DNA of 64,000 bases from Kitasatospora sp. NBC_00315 (lineage in GTDB: Bacteria > Actinomycetota > Actinomycetes > Streptomycetales > Streptomycetaceae): the NCBI RefSeq assembly GCF_041435095.1, contig NZ_CP108025.1, positions 4,960,001 to 5,024,000 on the forward strand. The letters are read 5' to 3'. Numbering within the stretch: the stretch's first letter is position 1; each line of letters opens with the position of its first letter. Made by a program: the position numbers and the translations under genes. Positions 8,760 to 18,516 of the stretch are shown here, in pieces. A model generated the notes under the pieces. That model searched no databases. It was not told the DNA's origin and worked only from the letters and a program-made list of their open reading frames with translations.

Positions 8760-8796
8760 CCCCGGGGGCCGTCCGCGGAGAGTCCGGCTAATCCGT

Positions 8797-8826
8797 TTGG
8801 GCCTGGGGCCGTTCTCTTGGCAAAAT
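8797..8826 (+). promoter_or_regulatory. Promoter of the ABC-F gene, predicted leaderless
   Basis: TTGGGC (8797-8802), 18 bases, CAAAAT (8821-8826). The expected transcription start, about 7 bases after the -10 box, falls on or next to the ATG at 8834, and no Shine-Dalgarno sequence precedes the gene. The mRNA is therefore predicted to begin at the start codon. Confidence 0.6.
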
Positions 8827-8833
8827 CCGCCAT

Positions 8834-10492
8834 ATGGGACACGTCGAGATTTCGCACCTGGAGTACTACCTGCCGGACGGGCGGGTGCTGTTCGACGACG
8901 CGTCGTTCCGGGTGGGGGAGGGCTCCGCGGTCGCCCTGGTGGGCGCCAACGGGGCCGGCAAGACCACACTGCTGCGCATGATCGCGGGCGACATCCAGCC
9001 GCACGGCGGCAGCGTGACGATCAGCGGCGGGCTCGGCGTGATGCGCCAGTTCGTCGGCACCACCGGCCGGGAGGACCAGCGCGACACGCCCGGCGCGCTG
9101 CCCGCCGACGCCTCCGTACGGGACCTCCTGGTCTCGGTGGCGCCGCCCCGGATCGCCAAGGCGGCCAAGGCGGTGGACGCCGCCGAGCTGGCGATGATGG
9201 CGCAGGACGACGAGAAGACCCAGATGGCGTACGCGCAGGCGCTCTCCGACTGGGCGGACGTCGAGGGCTACGACTACGAGACCGACTGGGACGTCTGCAC
9301 CATGGCGGCCCTCGGGATGCCCTTCGACCGCGCCCAGTTCCGTGGCCTGAACACGCTCTCCGGCGGTGAGCAGAAGCGGCTCGTCCTGGAGGCCCTGCTG
9401 CGCGGCCCGGAGGAGGTGCTGCTGCTGGACGAGCCGGACAACTACCTGGACGTCCCCGGCAAGCGCTGGCTGGAGGAGGCGATCAGGTCGACCTCCAAGA
9501 CGGTGCTGTACATCTCGCACGACCGCGAACTGCTCTCCCGGACCGCCGAGAAGATCATCTCGGTCGAGTCCGGAGCCGGTGGCAGCAGCGTCTGGGTGCA
9601 CGGCGGCGGCTTCGACTCCTTCCACGAGGCCCGCAAGGCCCGCTTCGCGCGTTTCGAGGAGCTCGGCCGGCGCTGGGACGAGGAGCACGCCAAGCTCAAG
9701 AAGCTCGTCGTGACGCTGCGCCAGGCGGCCTCGGTCAGCCACGCGCTCGCCACCCGCTACGCCGCCGCGCAGACCCGGCTGAAGAAGTTCGAGGACGCGG
9801 GCCGGCCGGAGGAGCCCCCGCGCGAGCAGTCCATCAGCATGCGGCTCAAGGGCGGCCGCACCGGCGTGCGGGCGTTCACGCTGGAGCAGCTGGAGCTCAC
9901 CGGTCTGATGAAGCCCTTCGACCTGGAGGTCTACTACGGCGAGCGGGTCGCCGTGCTGGGCTCCAACGGCTCGGGCAAGTCGCACTTCCTGCGGATGCTC
10001 GCGGGCGACGACAGCGTCGCGCACACCGGCAGCTGGAAGCTCGGCGCGCGGGTCGTCCCCGGGCACTTCCGGCAGACCCACGCGCATCCCGAGCTGTTCG
10101 GGCGCACCGTGCGCTCGATCATCGAGGAGGAGCACGCGCTCAGCCGCAGCGCCGCGATGGGCGCGCTGCGCCGCTACGAGCTGGACCGCCAGGAGGAGCA
10201 GCGCTTCGAGTCGCTCTCCGGCGGCCAGCAGGCCCGTCTGATGATCCTCAAGCTCGAACTCGACGGCGTCACCGCGCTGCTCCTGGACGAGCCGACCGAC
10301 AACCTGGACCTGGAGAGCGCCGAGGCGCTCCAAGAGGGCCTGGAGGCCTTCGACGGGACGGTTCTCTGCGTCACGCACGACCGCTGGTTCGCCCGGACCT
10401 TCGACCGTTTCGTGGTCTTCGGCTCCGACGGGCGGGTCTACGAGGCACCCGAGCCGGTCTGGGACGAGACCCGCGTGGTCCGCGACCGCTGA
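8834..10492 (+). CDS. ABC-F family ATPase
   Basis: A 552-residue soluble tandem ATPase without membrane segments. The first ATPase domain has Walker A GANGAGKTT (about residues 38-46), signature LSGGEQKR and Walker B LLLDEPDNYLD. The second has GSNGSGKS, LSGGQQAR and LLLDEPTDNLD. A charged linker of about 80 residues (around 260-340) corresponds to the P-site tRNA interaction motif. ABC-F proteins act on ribosomes, either as translation factors or in resistance to ribosome-targeting antibiotics. Location between truA and rplM in a ribosomal neighbourhood suggests a housekeeping role; the specific subtype cannot be told from reading. It stands alone between its own promoter and a strong terminator. 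Confidence 0.92.
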   Translation: MGHVEISHLEYYLPDGRVLFDDASFRVGEGSAVALVGANGAGKTTLLRMIAGDIQPHGGSVTISGGLGVMRQFVGTTGREDQRDTPGALPADASVRDLLVSVAPPRIAKAAKAVDAAELAMMAQDDEKTQMAYAQALSDWADVEGYDYETDWDVCTMAALGMPFDRAQFRGLNTLSGGEQKRLVLEALLRGPEEVLLLDEPDNYLDVPGKRWLEEAIRSTSKTVLYISHDRELLSRTAEKIISVESGAGGSSVWVHGGGFDSFHEARKARFARFEELGRRWDEEHAKLKKLVVTLRQAASVSHALATRYAAAQTRLKKFEDAGRPEEPPREQSISMRLKGGRTGVRAFTLEQLELTGLMKPFDLEVYYGERVAVLGSNGSGKSHFLRMLAGDDSVAHTGSWKLGARVVPGHFRQTHAHPELFGRTVRSIIEEEHALSRSAAMGALRRYELDRQEEQRFESLSGGQQARLMILKLELDGVTALLLDEPTDNLDLESAEALQEGLEAFDGTVLCVTHDRWFARTFDRFVVFGSDGRVYEAPEPVWDETRVVRDR

Positions 10493-10508
10493 AAGCGCTG
10501 ATGGGAGG

Positions 10509-10551
10509 GCCCGCCCGCCGCCGGAGCACCCGGTGGCGGGCGGGCGTTTTT
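10509..10551 (+). terminator. Strong intrinsic terminator after the ABC-F gene
   Basis: A 16-base-pair GC stem with one wobble pair and loop AGCAC, followed at once by CGTTTTT. This is the best rho-independent terminator in the window. The last two T bases are also the first two bases of the rplM -35 box. Confidence 0.88.
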
Positions 10552-10578
10552 GACCCTCGCGGATGTGGCCGGTAGGCT
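10550..10578 (+). promoter_or_regulatory. rplM promoter
   Basis: TTGACC, 17 bases, TAGGCT is close to the streptomycete vegetative consensus. The predicted start near 10585 leaves a leader of about 168 bases. The -35 overlaps the end of the preceding terminator. Confidence 0.75.
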
Positions 10579-10584
10579 GGTCGC

Positions 10585-10752
10585 TTGTTGTGCGTATTGG
10601 CTCGCTCCATCTCACGTGAGAGGTCGGTACGCCGGAGATACCCGGCCGATGATCAGCGGCTCCCCTTGAATTGCGTCCAAGGCGAGCCAGGCTGTCTTTT
10701 CGTCCAGGTGCTCCTGTCAGGACTCACTCACTGAAAAGCGAAGGCTACGACC
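10585..10752 (+). other. Long untranslated leader of rplM
   Basis: About 168 bases from the predicted transcription start to the GTG of rplM, with no reading frame of note. Its length suits a ribosomal-protein leader that binds L13 or S9, but I cannot assign it to a known leader family by eye. Function is inference. Confidence 0.35.
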
Positions 10753-11199
10753 GTGCGTACGTACAGCCCCAAGCCCGGCGACGTCCAGCGTCAGTGGCAC
10801 GTCATCGACGCGACCGACGTCGTGCTCGGCCGCCTGGCCTCCCAGGCCGCGAACCTCCTCCGGGGCAAGCACAAGGCGATCTACGCGCCGCACGTTGACA
10901 CTGGTGACTTCGTCATCATCATCAACGCGGACAAGGTGCACCTCTCGGGTAACAAGAAGACCCAGAAGCTGGCCTACCGCCACAGCGGGTTCCCGGGCGG
11001 TCTCCGCTCGGTCCGCTACGACGACCTCCTGGACAAGAACCCGGAGAAGGCCGTCGAGAAGGCCATCAAGGGCATGATCCCGAAGAACACCCTGGGCCGC
11101 CAGATGCTCTCCAAGCTGAAGGTCTACTCGGGCGACCAGCACCCGCACGCTGCGCAGCAGCCGGTGCCGTTCGAGATCACCCAGGTCGCACAGCAGTAA
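10753..11199 (+). CDS. rplM: 50S ribosomal protein L13
   Basis: A 148-residue protein starting (V)[29 protein letters not shown], with the conserved core [18 protein letters not shown] and MLPKNTLGR-like segment [18 protein letters not shown]. The GTG start has GCGAAGG upstream. It is co-transcribed with rpsI, 45 bases downstream, in the invariant L13-S9 pair. Confidence 0.97.
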   Translation: MRTYSPKPGDVQRQWHVIDATDVVLGRLASQAANLLRGKHKAIYAPHVDTGDFVIIINADKVHLSGNKKTQKLAYRHSGFPGGLRSVRYDDLLDKNPEKAVEKAIKGMIPKNTLGRQMLSKLKVYSGDQHPHAAQQPVPFEITQVAQQ

Positions 11200-11244
11200 G
11201 TCCGGCCACCAAAACCCCATCACTAGCAGGAGCTGAGGAACACC

Positions 11245-11751
11245 GTGGCCGAGACCACTGAAACCCTTGAGGTCGACTTCAACGACGAGACCGTCGTCGA
11301 GGGCGAGTACACCTCCGAGGAGAGCTACACCTCCGAGTCGCTGGCCGGCCGCTTCGGCGAGGCCACCCCGGGCGCCGGCCTCGGCCGTCGCAAGGAGGCG
11401 ATCGCCCGCGTGCGCATCGTTCCCGGCACCGGCGTCTGGAAGATCAACGGTCGCACCCTGGAGAACTACTTCCCCAACAAGGTGCACCAGCAGACCGTCA
11501 ACGAGCCCTTCAAGCTGCTCGAGCTCGACGGCCGCTACGACGTCGTCGCCCGCATCTCGGGTGGCGGCACCTCCGGTCAGGCCTACGCGCTGCGCCTCGG
11601 TGTGGCCCGCGCCCTGAACGAGGCCGACGTGGACAACAACCGCGCCGCCCTGAAGAAGGCCGGCTTCCTGATGCGTGACGCGCGTGCCGTCGAGCGCAAG
11701 AAGGCCGGTCTCAAGAAGGCCCGCAAGGCGCCGCAGTACAGCAAGCGCTAG
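11245..11751 (+). CDS. rpsI: 30S ribosomal protein S9
   Basis: A 168-residue protein. The first 45 or so residues form an acidic extension ([20 protein letters not shown]) common in actinobacterial S9; the conserved domain starts near [17 protein letters not shown]. The basic tail [12 protein letters not shown] reaches the P-site tRNA and ends in the universal Ser-Lys-Arg. AGGAGCTGAGG lies upstream of the GTG start. It is the last gene of the rplM operon. Confidence 0.97.
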   Translation: MAETTETLEVDFNDETVVEGEYTSEESYTSESLAGRFGEATPGAGLGRRKEAIARVRIVPGTGVWKINGRTLENYFPNKVHQQTVNEPFKLLELDGRYDVVARISGGGTSGQAYALRLGVARALNEADVDNNRAALKKAGFLMRDARAVERKKAGLKKARKAPQYSKR

Positions 11752-11806
11752 TCGCGCCCCGGGGGAGCGCAGCGCCTTGGTGGTGCGCGCCCCCGGAAGC
11801 GCTCAT

Positions 11807-11872
11807 ACGCCCCGGAGTACCTCGTGTACTCCGGGGCGTCGTGCTCCCCGGCCGCTGTGCGGCGGCCGGGGA
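11807..11872 (+). terminator. Double hairpin after rpsI
   Basis: A perfect 14-base-pair stem with loop CTCGT (11807-11839) and a second 11-base-pair stem (11845-11872, CCCCGGCCGC with GCGGCCGGGG plus a T-A pair). There is no long T-run. They lie between rpsI and glmM. Confidence 0.7.
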
Positions 11873-11915
11873 ATCGACCGGATTACTGCCAGCAGCGGCG
11901 ATGGAGGACAGGACA

Positions 11916-13283
11916 GTGGGACGACTCTTCGGTACGGACGGCGTACGCGGTGTGGCCAACGAGGGCCTCACCGCGGAACTGGCGCTCGGCCTCTCCGTGG
12001 CCGCCGCGCACGTGCTCGGTGACGCGGGCGCCTTCGACGGCCACCGTCCGGTCGCCGTGGTCGGCCGTGACCCCCGGGCGTCCGGCGAGTTCCTGGAGGC
12101 CGCGGTGATCGCGGGCCTGGCCGGCGCGGGCGTGGACGTCCTGCGGGTCGGGGTGCTCCCCACCCCCGCCGTGGCCTACCTGACCGGCGCGCTCGGCGCC
12201 GACCTCGGCGTGATGCTGTCCGCCAGCCACAACGCGATGCCCGACAACGGCATCAAGTTCCTCGCCCGCGGCGGCCACAAGCTGGACGACCGCATCGAGG
12301 ACGCCATCGAGGCGCACTACCAGCGCTACCGGGAGGGCGCGGGGGAGAGCTGGAAGCGGCCCACCGGCGCCGCCGTCGGCCGGGTCCGCGAGTACACCGA
12401 GGGCTTCGACAAGTACGTCGCGCACCTGATCGGCGTCCTGCCCAACCGCCTGGACGGTGTGAAGGTCGTCATCGACGGCGCGCACGGCGCGGCCGCCCGG
12501 GTCGCCCCGGAGGCGTTCGCGCGGGCCGGCGCCGAGGTCGTGCACACCCTGGGGGCGGAGCCCACCGGCCTCAACATCAACGACGGCGTGGGCTCCACCC
12601 ACCTCGACAAGCTCCGGGCCGCGATGACCGAGCACCGCGCCGACCTCGGCATCGCGCTCGACGGCGACGCAGACCGCTGCCTGGCCGCCGACGCCGACGG
12701 CAACGAGGTGGACGGCGACCAGATCATCGCCGTCCTCGCTGTCGCGATGCGCGAGGCCGGCACGCTGCGCGGCAACACCGCGGTCGCCACCGTGATGTCC
12801 AACCTGGGCTTCAAGCTGGCGATGGAGCGCGAGGGCATCAACCTCGTCCAGACCGCGGTCGGCGACCGCTACGTCCTGGAGGAGATGAAGCAGCACGGTT
12901 TCGCGCTCGGCGGCGAGCAGTCCGGCCACGTCATCCTGCTGGACCACGCGACCACCGGCGACGGCACGCTGACCGGCCTGATGCTCGGCGCCCGGCTGGC
13001 CGCCAGCAAGAAGTCGCTGGCCGAGCTCGCGAGCGTGATGACCCGGCTGCCGCAGCTGCTGATCAACGTCAAGGACGTCGACCGGACCAGGGTGGGCACC
13101 TGCCCGGAGCTGACCGAGGCGGTCGCCGAGGCGGAGGCCGAACTCGGCGCGACCGGCCGGGTGCTGCTGCGTCCCTCCGGTACGGAGCCGCTGGTCCGGG
13201 TGATGGTGGAGGCCGCCGACCAGGTGCAGGCGAAGGCCGTCGCCGAGCGGCTGGCCGAGGTCGTGCGCAAGTACCTGGGCTGA
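11916..13283 (+). CDS. glmM: Phosphoglucosamine mutase
   Basis: Interconverts glucosamine-6-phosphate and glucosamine-1-phosphate on the way to UDP-GlcNAc and peptidoglycan. The GTG at 11916 gives 455 residues starting (V)[18 protein letters not shown] and has GGAGG eight bases upstream; an ATG at 11901 overlaps that site. The phosphoserine loop is [19 protein letters not shown] (Ser102), the metal loop is DGDADRC, the sugar loop is GGEQSGH and the phosphate loop is [12 protein letters not shown]. It pairs functionally with glmS about 1 kb downstream. Confidence 0.96.
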   Translation: MGRLFGTDGVRGVANEGLTAELALGLSVAAAHVLGDAGAFDGHRPVAVVGRDPRASGEFLEAAVIAGLAGAGVDVLRVGVLPTPAVAYLTGALGADLGVMLSASHNAMPDNGIKFLARGGHKLDDRIEDAIEAHYQRYREGAGESWKRPTGAAVGRVREYTEGFDKYVAHLIGVLPNRLDGVKVVIDGAHGAAARVAPEAFARAGAEVVHTLGAEPTGLNINDGVGSTHLDKLRAAMTEHRADLGIALDGDADRCLAADADGNEVDGDQIIAVLAVAMREAGTLRGNTAVATVMSNLGFKLAMEREGINLVQTAVGDRYVLEEMKQHGFALGGEQSGHVILLDHATTGDGTLTGLMLGARLAASKKSLAELASVMTRLPQLLINVKDVDRTRVGTCPELTEAVAEAEAELGATGRVLLRPSGTEPLVRVMVEAADQVQAKAVAERLAEVVRKYLG

Positions 13284-13304
13284 GGCGCCGTCAGCGCGTA
13301 CGCC

Positions 13305-13346
13305 GTCGGCGGCCCGTGACCCCCTTCGGGGTCGCGGGCCGCCGAC
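13305..13346. terminator. Bidirectional terminator between glmM and coaA
   Basis: A 19-base-pair stem with one wobble and a CTTC loop sits between the convergent stops of glmM and coaA, six bases from the coaA stop. It can serve both strands. Confidence 0.7.
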
Positions 13347-13352
13347 ATGTGG

Positions 13353-14351
13353 TCAGAGCTTGCGCAGCAGGGCGCGGCGGACCTTGTGGTCGGCTCCCTT
13401 CTGGAGGATCAGGGTGGCCCGCCCCCGGGTGGGGAGGACGTTCTCCAGCAGGTTGGGCTTGTTGATGGTGCGCCAGACCTGGCGGCCGTAGTCCAGCGCC
13501 TCGTCCTCCGGCACCTCGGTGAAGCGGCGGAAGTAGGAGCTCGGGTCCTGGAAGGCGGTGTCCCGCAGCTTCTTGAAGCGGGAGAGGTACCAGTTCTCGA
13601 TGTCGTCGGTGCGGGCGTCGACGTAGATCGAGAAGTCGAAGTAGTCGGCCACGGCCAGCCGGGTGCGGCCGTCGGTGCCCGGCAGGGCCGGCTGGAGGAC
13701 GTTCAGGCCCTCCACGATCAGGATGTCCGGCCGTTCCACGGTGAGCCGGCGGTCCGGCACGATGTCGTAGAACAGGTGCGAGTAGACCGGGGCGGAGACC
13801 TGGTCCTTGCCGGCCTTCACGTCCGCGACGAAACGCATCAGCGCCCGGCGGTCGTACGACTCGGGGAAGCCCTTGCGGGCCATCAGGCCGCGTCGGCGCA
13901 GCTCGGCGTTGGGCAGCAGGAAGCCGTCGGTGGTGACCAGTTCGACCCGGGGGTGCTCGGGCCAGCGGGCCAGCAGCGCCTGGAGCAGTCGCGCGGTGGT
14001 CGACTTGCCGACCGCGACCGAACCGGCGACCCCGATGACGAAGGGCGTGCGGGTGCGTTCGGTGTCGCCGGTGTCCAGGAAGCTGCCCACCGCCCCGCGC
14101 AGTTCGTGGGTGGCGTGGATGTAGAGGTTCAGCAGCCGGGACAGCGGCAGGTAGACGTCCCGGACCTCGTCCAGGTCGAGGGCGGTACCGAGCCCGCGGA
14201 GCCGTTCCACCTCTTCGGCGGTCAGTGGGAGCGGAGTGCGCTCGCGCAGGGCGCTCCACTCGGCCCGGCTCAGGTCCACGTACGGCGAGGGTGAGGGTCC
14301 GCCGGAGGCGGCGGCGCCCGGCGTACAGAGTTCGGTCAGCACATGCTCCAT
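13353..14351 (-). CDS. coaA: Type I pantothenate kinase
   Basis: Phosphorylates pantothenate, the first step of coenzyme A synthesis. The 332 residues contain Walker [13 protein letters not shown] (107-118) and the type I signatures [27 protein letters not shown] and VEGLNVLQP. The C-terminal end [25 protein letters not shown] is also conserved. It runs opposite to the glm genes, is monocistronic, and is divergent from glmS across a 115-base gap. Confidence 0.95.
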   Translation of the reverse strand: MEHVLTELCTPGAAASGGPSPSPYVDLSRAEWSALRERTPLPLTAEEVERLRGLGTALDLDEVRDVYLPLSRLLNLYIHATHELRGAVGSFLDTGDTERTRTPFVIGVAGSVAVGKSTTARLLQALLARWPEHPRVELVTTDGFLLPNAELRRRGLMARKGFPESYDRRALMRFVADVKAGKDQVSAPVYSHLFYDIVPDRRLTVERPDILIVEGLNVLQPALPGTDGRTRLAVADYFDFSIYVDARTDDIENWYLSRFKKLRDTAFQDPSSYFRRFTEVPEDEALDYGRQVWRTINKPNLLENVLPTRGRATLILQKGADHKVRRALLRKL

Positions 14352-14453
14352 TGTGGGCCGTGCGGGCCGTCGGGGCTGCTGTGGTGTCGGTCACGCGACG
14401 TGTGTCCCGGAGTGACCGGCTCTGAGCCGCCGAGCGGTGGACCGACGGGCCCT

Positions 14454-14459
14454 TATGCT
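14454..14459 (+). promoter_or_regulatory. -10 box of glmS, possible leaderless start
   Basis: TATGCT ends eight bases before the glmS ATG at 14467, and no Shine-Dalgarno sequence is present. A transcript from this box would begin at or within a base of the start codon. No convincing -35 is seen at 17-18 bases. Confidence 0.45.
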
Positions 14460-14466
14460 GGCACGC

Positions 14467-16323
14467 ATGTGCGGAATTGTTGGATATGTGGGCGCTCAGC
14501 CCGCTCTTGACGTAGTAATCGCAGGCCTGCAACGGCTGGAGTACCGGGGGTACGACTCCGCCGGTGTGGCCGTGCAGACCCTGGGCTCCGACGGGCAGTG
14601 GAGCCTCGCCACCGACAAGCGGGCCGGCAAGCTCGCCAACCTTGAGAAGTCGCTCGCCGAGGCCCCTCTCCCCGGCGGCACCACCGGAATCGGGCACACC
14701 CGCTGGGCCACCCACGGCGGCCCGACGGACGCCAACGCCCACCCCCATCTGGACGACACCGCGAAGGTCGCGGTCGTCCACAACGGCATCATCGAGAACT
14801 TCGCCCAGCTGCGGGCGGAGCTCGCCGAGCGCGGCCACACGCTGCGCTCGGAGACCGACACCGAGGTCGTCGCCCACCTGCTGGGCGAGGCGTTCGACGG
14901 CGACCTGGCCGAGGCCATGCGGGCGGTCTGCGGCCGTCTGGACGGCGCGTTCACCCTGGTCGCGGTGCACGCGGACGCGCCGGACGTGGTGGTCGGCGCC
15001 CGCCGCAACTCGCCGCTGGTGGTCGGGCGCGGCGAGGGCGAGAACTTCCTCGCCTCCGACGTCGCCGCGTTCATCGCGCACACCCGCGAGGCGGTCGAGC
15101 TGGGTCAGGACCAGGTCGTCGAGCTGCGCCGGGACGGCGTGACCATCACCAACTTCGACGGCACCCCGGCCGAGGTGCGCGAGTACCACGTGGACTGGGA
15201 CGCCTCGGCCGCCGAGAAGGGGGGTTACGACTACTTCATGCTCAAGGAGATCGCCGAGCAGCCGAAGGCCGTCGCCGACACCCTGCTCGGCCGGATCGGC
15301 ACCGACGGCCGGCTCACCCTCGACGAGCTGCGGATCGCCGACGCGGACCTGCGCGCCGTCGACAAGGTCGTCATCGTCGCCTGCGGGACCGCCTTCCACG
15401 CCGGCATGATCGCGAAGTACGCGATCGAGCACTGGACCCGGATCGCCTGCGAGGTCGAGGTCGCCTCCGAGTTCCGCTACCGGGACCCGATCCTGGACGA
15501 GCGGACGCTGGTCATCGCCATCTCGCAGTCCGGCGAGACCATGGACACCCTGATGGCCCTGCGGCACGCCCGGGAGCAGGGCGCCAAGGTGCTGGCGATC
15601 TGCAACACCAACGGCTCGACCATCCCGCGCGAGTCGGACGCGGTGCTCTACACGCACGCCGGCCCCGAGGTCGCGGTCGCCTCGACCAAGGCGTTCCTGA
15701 CCCAGCTGGTCGCCTGCTACCTGGTCGCGCTCTACCTCGGCCAGGTGCGCGGCACCAAGTGGGGCGACGAGATCTTCGCCGTGATCAAGGAGCTCGGCCA
15801 GGCGCCGAAGGCCATCGAGCAGGTCCTGGAGACGATGGAGCCGGTCCGTGAGCTGGCCCGCTCGCTCGCGGACGCCAAGTCGGTGCTCTTCCTCGGCCGG
15901 CACGTGGGCTTCCCGGTCGCACTGGAGGGCGCGCTCAAGCTCAAGGAGCTGGCGTACATGCACGCCGAGGGCTTCGCGGCGGGCGAGCTCAAGCACGGCC
16001 CGATCGCGCTGATCGAGGAGGGGCTGCCGGTCGTGGTGGTCGTTCCCTCGCCGCGCGGGCGGTCGATCCTGCACGACAAGATCGTCTCCAACATCCAGGA
16101 GATCCGGGCCCGCGGCGCGCGGACCATCGTGATCGCCGAGGAGGGCGACGAGGCGGTCGTGCCGTACGCCGACCACCTGATCCGCATCCCGGTCACGCCG
16201 GTGCTGCTCCAGCCGCTGGTGTCGACGGTGCCGCTGCAGGTCTTCGCCTGCGAGCTGGCCACCGCCAAGGGCCACGAGGTGGACCAGCCGCGCAACCTGG
16301 CGAAGTCCGTCACGGTCGAATAG
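14467..16323 (+). CDS. glmS: Glutamine--fructose-6-phosphate aminotransferase
   Basis: Makes glucosamine-6-phosphate from fructose-6-phosphate and glutamine, the entry to amino-sugar and cell-wall synthesis. The ATG at 14467 is required because Cys2 of MCGIVGYVG is the processed nucleophile; this gives 618 residues. The N-terminal glutaminase contains [18 protein letters not shown] and HNGIIENF. Two SIS domains follow, with [18 protein letters not shown] and [30 protein letters not shown], ending [10 protein letters not shown] see no ribozyme-type leader, as expected outside Firmicutes. Confidence 0.97.
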   Translation: MCGIVGYVGAQPALDVVIAGLQRLEYRGYDSAGVAVQTLGSDGQWSLATDKRAGKLANLEKSLAEAPLPGGTTGIGHTRWATHGGPTDANAHPHLDDTAKVAVVHNGIIENFAQLRAELAERGHTLRSETDTEVVAHLLGEAFDGDLAEAMRAVCGRLDGAFTLVAVHADAPDVVVGARRNSPLVVGRGEGENFLASDVAAFIAHTREAVELGQDQVVELRRDGVTITNFDGTPAEVREYHVDWDASAAEKGGYDYFMLKEIAEQPKAVADTLLGRIGTDGRLTLDELRIADADLRAVDKVVIVACGTAFHAGMIAKYAIEHWTRIACEVEVASEFRYRDPILDERTLVIAISQSGETMDTLMALRHAREQGAKVLAICNTNGSTIPRESDAVLYTHAGPEVAVASTKAFLTQLVACYLVALYLGQVRGTKWGDEIFAVIKELGQAPKAIEQVLETMEPVRELARSLADAKSVLFLGRHVGFPVALEGALKLKELAYMHAEGFAAGELKHGPIALIEEGLPVVVVVPSPRGRSILHDKIVSNIQEIRARGARTIVIAEEGDEAVVPYADHLIRIPVTPVLLQPLVSTVPLQVFACELATAKGHEVDQPRNLAKSVTVE

Positions 16324-16534
16324 GCCGGGCGGGCGCCCCTGCGGTGGCCGCGTTCCACCGCAGGGGCGCCGCGGCCGGCGCGCGGGAGACCGGCGCGGGC
16401 AGGCCGAGCGGCTCGCCGAACAGCACCCGGCGGGCGTACCGGCCGGTGGCGAAGGGGGTTCGCAGCGGCTCTCACCCCGAAGGCGTGCCGTAAGGTCCCC
16501 GGCAGCGAGGGACTGCGGCGGAGGAGTGTGGGGC

Positions 16535-16903
16535 GTGATCATCGGGGTCGGGATCGACGTGGCCGGGATCGACCGGTTCGGGGAGGCCCTGCAGCGCACG
16601 CCGGGGATGGCCGAGCGCCTGTTCACCGAGGCCGAGCTGGTGCTGCCGTCCGGATCGCGGCGGGGGACGGCCTCCTTGGCGGCGCGGTTCGCCGCCAAGG
16701 AGGCGCTGGCCAAGGCGCTCGGCGCGCCCGGCGGGCTGAACTGGCACGACGCCGAGGTGCACACCGAGGCGTCCGGCCGGCCGGTGCTGCGGGTCACCGG
16801 GACGATCGCGGCGCGCGCCGCCGAACTGGGCGTAGCCTCGTGGCACGTGTCGCTCAGCCACGACGCGGGCGTAGCGTCGGCGGTAGTCATCGCCGAGGGC
16901 TGA
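16535..16903 (+). CDS. acpS: Holo-[acyl-carrier-protein] synthase
   Basis: Transfers phosphopantetheine from CoA to the apo acyl carrier protein. I chose the GTG at 16535 because it gives (V)[14 protein letters not shown], the exact family start, with GGAGG-like GAGGAG at the proper distance; a GTG at 16526 would add three residues. The 122-residue protein has the Mg-binding Asp8 in GIDV and the Glu in [13 protein letters not shown]. It is 18 bases before the NAD(P)HX repair gene, and the order acpS-nnr-alr is typical of streptomycetes. Confidence 0.95.
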   Translation: MIIGVGIDVAGIDRFGEALQRTPGMAERLFTEAELVLPSGSRRGTASLAARFAAKEALAKALGAPGGLNWHDAEVHTEASGRPVLRVTGTIAARAAELGVASWHVSLSHDAGVASAVVIAEG

Positions 16904-16921
16904 GCCACTGGAGGCCGGGGA

Positions 16922-18442
16922 ATGCGTCACGCACACACCGTCGAGCGGATCCGGGCGGCCGAGGCCGAGCTGATGGCCCGGCTGCCGGAGGGCACGTTGA
17001 TGGGGCGGGCGGCCGCCGGTCTCGCCGCGACCTGCGCCAGGCTGCTGGCGGACCACCGGGGGAGGGTCTACGGCAGCCGGGTGACGGTGCTCGCCGGCAG
17101 CGGGGACAACGGCGGTGACGCCCTGCACGCGGGCGCGCTGCTGGCCCGGCGCGGCGCCGCCGTCACCGCCGTCCTGCTGGCGCCCGACCGGGCGCACGCC
17201 GACGGCCTGGCCGCCCTGCGGTCGGCCGGCGGTCGGGTGCTGACGGAGCCGGCGGCCGGCCTGGCCGCCTTCACGGCCGCGGACCTCGCGCTGGACGGGA
17301 TCGTCGGTATCGGCGGCCGGGGCGGCCTGCGGGCCGGGGCGCAGCCGTACGCCACCGCCCCGCGCCCCGCCCTGGTGGTCGCGGTCGACGTGCCGAGCGG
17401 CGTCGACGCCGACACCGGCGAGGTGCCGGGGGCGGCGCTGCGGGCCGACGTGACGGTGGTGTTCGGCAGCCACAAGCCCGGTCTGCTGGTCGATCCCGGC
17501 GCCTCCCACGCCGGTGCGGTTCAGCTCGTGCCGATCGGCCTCGACCTGCCGCCGGCGGCTCTGACGGCGCTGCAGCACACGGACGTGGCCGCGCTGCTGC
17601 CCCGACCCGGCACGGAGAGCGACAAGTACCGGCGCGGTGTGGTCGGGGTGGCGGCGGGCTCCGCGAAGTACCCGGGGGCGGCGGTTCTGGCGGTCTCCGG
17701 CGCGCTGCGCGGCGGTGCGGGCGCGGTGCGGTACGTGGGCACGGCGGCGGAGGAGGTGGTCCGGCGCTTCCCCGAGGTGCTGGTCACCGAGGGCGGGCCG
17801 GCCGGCGCCGGCCGGGTCCAGGCCTGGGTGGTCGGACCGGGCGGCGGTGACGGCGCCGAGCAGGCGCTGCGGGAGGCGCTGGCGGCCGACGTGCCCGTCC
17901 TGGTCGACGCGGACGGCCTGACCGAGCTGGCCCGGCTCGGCCCCGCCGTGCTCGCCGCGCGCACCGCACCGACCCTGCTGACCCCGCACACCGGCGAGGC
18001 GGCCCGGCTGCTCGCGGGCGTGGACGGCGGCCCGCCCCCGGACGCCGGGCAGCTCGCGGCGGCCCGGCTGCGCACCGCCCGCCGGCTCGCGGCCGGCTAC
18101 CGGGCGACCGTCCTGCTCAAGGGCTCCAGCACGGTCGTCGCCGAGCCCACCGGCCAGGCCCGGGTCAACCCGACCGGCACCTCCTGGCTGGCCACGGCCG
18201 GCAGCGGGGACGTCCTGGCCGGCCTGGCGGGCTCGCTGCTGGCAGCCGGCCTCACCCCGCTGGACGCCGCCTCGGCCGCCGCCTACCTGCACGGTCTGGC
18301 CGGACGCCGGGCGGCCGGTACCGGCGCGGACGGTGGGGGCGCGCCGGTGGCGGCGAGCGATCTGGCCCGGGAGCTGCCGGCGGTCTGGCGCGACGTCCGC
18401 GCGGCCGCGCCCGCCGGCCGGGCGGGCCGCCGGGACGGGTGA
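16922..18442 (+). CDS. nnr: Bifunctional NAD(P)HX epimerase and dehydratase
   Basis: Repairs hydrated NAD(P)H. The 506-residue protein fuses two domains: an N-terminal YjeF-type epimerase (about 1-210, with GSGDNGGDALHAGALLARRG and AVDVPSGVDADTGE) and a C-terminal ribokinase-like ADP/ATP-dependent dehydratase (about 230-500, with LTPHTGEAARLL and NPTGTSWLATAGSGDVLAG, whose Asp is catalytic). GGAGG lies 9-13 bases upstream. It is 18 bases after acpS and its stop is 74 bases before the alr start. Confidence 0.94.
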   Translation: MRHAHTVERIRAAEAELMARLPEGTLMGRAAAGLAATCARLLADHRGRVYGSRVTVLAGSGDNGGDALHAGALLARRGAAVTAVLLAPDRAHADGLAALRSAGGRVLTEPAAGLAAFTAADLALDGIVGIGGRGGLRAGAQPYATAPRPALVVAVDVPSGVDADTGEVPGAALRADVTVVFGSHKPGLLVDPGASHAGAVQLVPIGLDLPPAALTALQHTDVAALLPRPGTESDKYRRGVVGVAAGSAKYPGAAVLAVSGALRGGAGAVRYVGTAAEEVVRRFPEVLVTEGGPAGAGRVQAWVVGPGGGDGAEQALREALAADVPVLVDADGLTELARLGPAVLAARTAPTLLTPHTGEAARLLAGVDGGPPPDAGQLAAARLRTARRLAAGYRATVLLKGSSTVVAEPTGQARVNPTGTSWLATAGSGDVLAGLAGSLLAAGLTPLDAASAAAYLHGLAGRRAAGTGADGGGAPVAASDLARELPAVWRDVRAAAPAGRAGRRDG

Positions 18443-18516
18443 GCGCGCCGCGCCCGGGACACGGCCTGACCGGGCCGTCCGGCGGGCACCCGGACCGGTC
18501 TGGGAGACTGACCCCG

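Noticed and set aside
14467-14500. glmS ribozyme upstream of glmS
   Set aside because: The gap to coaA is only 115 bases and the gene appears leaderless; this riboswitch class is typical of Firmicutes.
13291-16908. A 1205-codon open frame on the minus strand
   Set aside because: It runs antisense to glmS and acpS and shares coaA DNA in a wrong frame. Its sequence has no family resemblance.
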